Shown here piece after piece: positions 14,675 to 16,894 of a DNA stretch of 16,894 nt; position 1 is the first letter of the stretch; each line of letters begins with the position of its first letter. The position numbers and the translations under genes are program-made. The stretch is taken from assembly GCA_964473395.1 (NCBI GenBank), contig CAYYOW010000043.1, positions 1 to 16,894 of the forward strand, in the 5' to 3' direction. This stretch comes from Sulfidibacterium sp964473395 (lineage in GTDB: Bacteria; Bacteroidota; Bacteroidia; Bacteroidales; F082). The notes under the pieces are model-generated. The model worked only from the letters and a program-made list of their open reading frames with translations. It did no database searches and was not told where the DNA came from.

Positions 14675-14871
14675 GAAGTTGTTTAAAGTTTAAAAAATAA
14701 TTCAATGATAAGTATTTGTAAATAAGCAAATAAATTCCAACAATCTCCTCTTGGGAGGAGCGTAGACTCCGTTGGAGTTCCTCTGGAAGGTGGGCCAATA
14801 ATAAAAGATGTTTATTTGCTGATTTACAGTATTTTATATTCAAAAACAATAAGTTAGCTTTAAACAACTTC
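14675..14871. repeat. 197-bp nested fold-back element (MITE-like) between convergent genes
   Basis: Three inverted repeats share one centre near 14773. The outer arms are GAAGTTGTTTAAAG (14675-14688) and CTTTAAACAACTTC (14858-14871), matching 14/14. The middle arms are 14718-14734 (GTAAATAAGCAAATAAA) and 14811-14827 (TTTATTTGCTGATTTAC), matching 16/17. In the core are three small hairpins: CTCCTC-TTGG-GAGGAG (14745-14760), ACTCC-GTT-GGAGT (14766-14778) and TTCC-TCT-GGAA (14778-14788). The outer arms are flanked by the trinucleotide ATC on both sides, and the middle arms by AGTATTT on both sides (14711-14717, 14828-14834). No protein is encoded. The common centre argues for one structured or mobile unit rather than chance palindromes. 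It lies between the stops of two converging genes, so its RNA could also act as a barrier to transcription from either side. The rest of this spacer shows nothing else I can name. Confidence 0.65.
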
Positions 14872-14942
14872 ATCAAGAAGTTCATACCGGGTTTTGATAA
14901 AGGCAAACTCCGGTTAAGAAAATATTCTCTGTATTCAAGTAT

Positions 14943-16205
14943 TTACCTGGAATACCTTCCGGAACCTGCCCTTCCTGACTTCTGTTTGCGTGCTGCAAAA
15001 AACGCTTGTTTTCTTTGTTGTTTTTCCTTTTCCCATTCCTTTTTTTCTTTGTCTGTCATGGGTTCCTCCGTCTGTGGAAACGGGTTGTCAGCAACCAGCT
15101 TGATTTTCCGGTTGATTAATTTTTCGATGTCTTTTACGAAAGTGTTTTCTTCAGGTTCGCAAATAGAAATGGCAATGCCGGCTTCTCCTGCTCTTCCCGA
15201 CCGGCCAATACGATGAACATAGGTTTCGGCAATATTGGGGATGTCGTAATTGATAACATATCCCAGCTTATCGATGTCGATACCCCTTGCTGCTATATCT
15301 GTAGCCACCAATACCCTGATTTTACGATCTTTAAATTGCGTTAAAGCTTTTTGCCGTTGGTTTTGCGATTTGTCCCCATGGATAGCTTCTGCTTTAATCT
15401 TTTGTTTCTTCAGGTTGCGAACTATTCTGTCAGCGCCGTGCTTAGTCCTTGAAAACAGTAATACCTGATTGATTTTTGCATCGCGAAGTATATGAATAAG
15501 CAAGTCGTTCTTGCTTTTTCTGTTGGTATAATAAAGGTATTGCTGTATGGTGTCGGCTGTTGAGGAAACCGGACTTACATCGACTTTGACAGGATTCTTT
15601 AATATTTTTCTTGAAAGAGCCACGATGTTATCGGGCATGGTTGCTGAGAAAAACAGCGACTGCCGTTTTGCCGGTAATTTGGCGATAATCTTTTTAATAT
15701 CGTTGATGAAACCCATATCAAGCATCCGGTCGGCCTCATCCAACACGAAATATTCAACATTTTCCAAGCTGATAAAGCCTTGATTCATAAGGTCAAGCAG
15801 CCTTCCCGGTGTAGCTACCAGAATATCAATTCCTTTGCGGAGGAGGTCTGTTTGCGAGTTTTGGTTTACCCCGCCAAAAACAACGGCGTTTTTGAGTCCG
15901 GTATATTTTCCGTAATTGGTAAAGCTTTCCCCAATCTGAATCGCCAGTTCACGTGTGGGGGTGACGACAAGTGATTTAATTTTCTGCCGCTTATTATCTT
16001 TCCGTTTGTCCGTAAAAAGATGCTGCAGGATGGGTACGGCAAAAGCCGCGGTTTTTCCTGTCCCGGTTTGGGCGCTGCCCAATACATCATTTCGTTTAAG
16101 AATGAGTGGAATCGATTTTACCTGGATAGAGGTTGGGGTTGTGTAACGTTTTTCTTTAAGAGCGCGCAATATAGGCTCTATAATCTTCAAATCTTCAAAT
16201 TGCAT
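14943..16205 (-). CDS. rhlE: DEAD-box ATP-dependent RNA helicase, RhlE-like
   Basis: Cytoplasmic ATP-dependent RNA helicase of the RhlE group, expected to act in rRNA maturation or mRNA turnover. The 420 residues hold every helicase motif: Q motif (Phe3 to TPTSIQ, 23-28), AQTGTGKT (45-52), PTRELA (83-88), GG (111-112), TPGR (132-135), DEAD (156-159), SAT (187-189), ARGID (306-310) and HRIGRSGRAG (331-340). The tract QYLYYTNRKSKNDLL (222-236) is of the RhlE type. The C-terminal tail (about 376-420) is rich in Lys, Arg and Gln and ends in GRAGSGRYSR, a typical disordered RNA-binding extension. The start at 16205 directly precedes the Q-motif phenylalanine. It is transcribed towards the sulfatase-like gene and divergently from yaaA. 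RhlE versus a close DEAD-box sister group is not fully certain. Confidence 0.93.
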   Translation of the reverse strand: MQFEDLKIIEPILRALKEKRYTTPTSIQVKSIPLILKRNDVLGSAQTGTGKTAAFAVPILQHLFTDKRKDNKRQKIKSLVVTPTRELAIQIGESFTNYGKYTGLKNAVVFGGVNQNSQTDLLRKGIDILVATPGRLLDLMNQGFISLENVEYFVLDEADRMLDMGFINDIKKIIAKLPAKRQSLFFSATMPDNIVALSRKILKNPVKVDVSPVSSTADTIQQYLYYTNRKSKNDLLIHILRDAKINQVLLFSRTKHGADRIVRNLKKQKIKAEAIHGDKSQNQRQKALTQFKDRKIRVLVATDIAARGIDIDKLGYVINYDIPNIAETYVHRIGRSGRAGEAGIAISICEPEENTFVKDIEKLINRKIKLVADNPFPQTEEPMTDKEKKEWEKEKQQRKQAFFAARKQKSGRAGSGRYSR

Positions 16206-16278
16206 TAATTTCTATGTTTAATTCTCCTGATGAATTTATAAAGGAGTTTCTTTGTAAATGGTAATAAATATATGGCCG

Positions 16279-16286
16279 CAAAGATA
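16279..16286 (-). promoter_or_regulatory. Candidate helicase promoter, -7 box
   Basis: On the minus strand this reads TATCTTTG, a match to TAnnTTTG, with TTTTTG about 22 bp upstream as a possible -33 element. It gives a leader of about 65 nt before the helicase ATG. Confidence 0.5.
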
Positions 16287-16434
16287 TGCCTTATAAACGG
16301 ATATGAGGCAAAAATATAGTACGCTGATAATCAGGCTTGTAGTCGATTTCTTTTGGGCGCTTGTTTTAATTATATGTCCGAAAAAGGCGCGTTTATGAAG
16401 GGTGACCAGATTTATGCGACATGGCCCCAGGCAA

Positions 16435-16454
16435 AAATTCTTTTTTTAGAATTT
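16435..16454. promoter_or_regulatory. Palindrome abutting the yaaA promoter
   Basis: AAATTCT-TTTTTT-AGAATTT is a perfect 7+7 inverted repeat that ends 2 bp before the candidate -7 box at 16457. Its A/T-rich content makes chance more likely than for the palindromes upstream of gldJ and the sulfatase-like gene. Confidence 0.3.
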
Positions 16455-16456
16455 AT

Positions 16457-16464
16457 TACTTTTG
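16457..16464 (+). promoter_or_regulatory. Candidate yaaA promoter, -7 box
   Basis: TACTTTTG matches TAnnTTTG, 36 bp before the yaaA ATG. The rest of the 295-bp helicase-yaaA spacer shows no recognisable gene. Confidence 0.45.
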
Positions 16465-16500
16465 AGGAACTGGTTTTTTAAAATTTATGTATAATAAGGT

Positions 16501-16894
16501 ATGCTGATTATTATATCTCCCGCGAAAACTATGCGGGAAGTGAATGTGGAAAGTTCTTGGGAGACGACACTTCCGCAATACTTGGAAAAGACCCGGCTTT
16601 TGGCAGAAGAACTGAAAAAGGTATCTACTACCGAACTATCCCGGATTATGAAAATCAACCCTCAGTTGGCTCAGCTCAATTTTGGACGTTTCCGGCAATG
16701 GGGAATACCAAAACATAAAAAAATGGGAATGCCGGCACTTCTTTCTTATCAGGGAGAAGTCTTCAGAGGGCTGGATGCGGCATCTTTTGAGGAAGACGAT
16801 CTTCACTTTGCACAGAGACATTTAAGAATACTTTCCGGTTTTTATGGCATTTTGCGGCCGCTCGATGTTGTGCTGCCTTACCGTTTGGAAATGG
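16501..16894 (+). CDS. yaaA: YaaA (DUF328) peroxide-stress protein, 3' end outside window
   Basis: Cytoplasmic protein of the YaaA/DUF328 family. In E. coli it lowers intracellular free iron during hydrogen peroxide stress and limits Fenton damage; its DNA-binding fold is known but its biochemistry is not settled. The first 131 residues are visible and run off the window in frame. The start MLIIISPAKTM is the family's N-terminal signature. It is followed by FGRFRQW (62-68), FRGLDAASFEEDDLHFAQRH (88-107), and then LRILSGFYGILRPLDVVLPY with RLEM (108-131), which matches the most conserved block of the family. The ATG at 16501 gives exactly the expected N-terminus. It is divergent from the helicase, with its own candidate promoter. 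Roughly half the protein lies outside, so intactness cannot be judged. Confidence 0.93.
   Translation, partial: MLIIISPAKTMREVNVESSWETTLPQYLEKTRLLAEELKKVSTTELSRIMKINPQLAQLNFGRFRQWGIPKHKKMGMPALLSYQGEVFRGLDAASFEEDDLHFAQRHLRILSGFYGILRPLDVVLPYRLEM

Noticed and set aside
14622..14906. 94-codon minus-strand frame across the convergent spacer
   Set aside because: It overlaps the end of the sulfatase-like gene and spans the whole fold-back element; the amino-acid string mirrors the hairpins rather than a protein family.
14872..14942. Hairpin (ACCGG...CCGGT, loop near GATAAAGG) as terminator of the helicase gene
   Set aside because: The stem has two mismatches and no U-run follows on the minus strand, so it is not a convincing intrinsic terminator.
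16374..16481. 35-codon plus-strand frame (MSEKGAFMKGDQIYATWPQA...) before yaaA
   Set aside because: Such a length is expected by chance. It runs through the yaaA palindrome and -7 box and has no recognisable homology.
1..16894. CRISPR array, tRNA, rRNA, phage or defence genes
   Set aside because: No regularly spaced direct repeats, no tRNA-like cloverleaf, and no integrase, transposase, restriction or toxin-antitoxin gene could be recognised on either strand.

Overview
The window looks like a chromosomal segment of a Bacteroidota bacterium, probably from the Bacteroidales/Marinilabiliales side. Two things point there. First, the core of a type IX secretion (T9SS) and gliding locus is present: gldJ, porU and porV. 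Second, candidate promoters follow the Bacteroidota -7 pattern TAnnTTTG, and there are no consistent Shine-Dalgarno sites. Nearly all coding capacity is explained by intact, recognisable housekeeping or envelope genes.

Layout. (1) 1-1280, +: 3' part of an NhaD-type Na+/H+ antiporter, closed by a strong intrinsic terminator. (2) 1439-4428, -: gldJ, then murF, then a 56-codon relic carrying both ends of anmK (anhydro-N-acetylmuramate kinase) with the middle missing. A hairpin plus U-run sits exactly between gldJ and murF. (3) 4429-4775: divergent control region, with a palindrome at the gldJ start, a 15-nt tandem repeat, and a promoter on each side. (4) 4776-10406, +: porU (C25-family T9SS sortase), porV (its outer-membrane partner) and ispF (isoprenoid synthesis). 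(5) 10532-12788, +: a phosphomannomutase/phosphoglucomutase and a tightly coupled DUF2279 protein with an apparent TTG start. (6) 12902-14650, +: an inner-membrane sulfatase-fold enzyme of the phosphoethanolamine-transferase type. (7) 14651-14942: convergent spacer holding a nested 197-bp fold-back element. (8) 14943-16205, -: RhlE-like DEAD-box RNA helicase. (9) 16501-end, +: 5' part of yaaA.

How the genes fit together. PorU removes the C-terminal sorting signal of T9SS cargo and links cargo to A-LPS. PorV is the barrel that carries cargo to it, and GldJ is an outer-membrane lipoprotein needed for secretion and gliding in this phylum. MurF makes the last cytoplasmic peptidoglycan precursor, IspF contributes to isoprenoid (including undecaprenyl) supply, and the mutase and the phosphoethanolamine-transferase-like enzyme could supply or modify surface glycan or lipid A. 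The window is therefore mostly envelope biogenesis.

No new multi-gene system is evident. The unusual material is in the spacers: the anmK relic, the fold-back element, a 20-bp dispersed repeat in two spacers, the 15-nt tandem repeat, and palindromes placed against several promoters.
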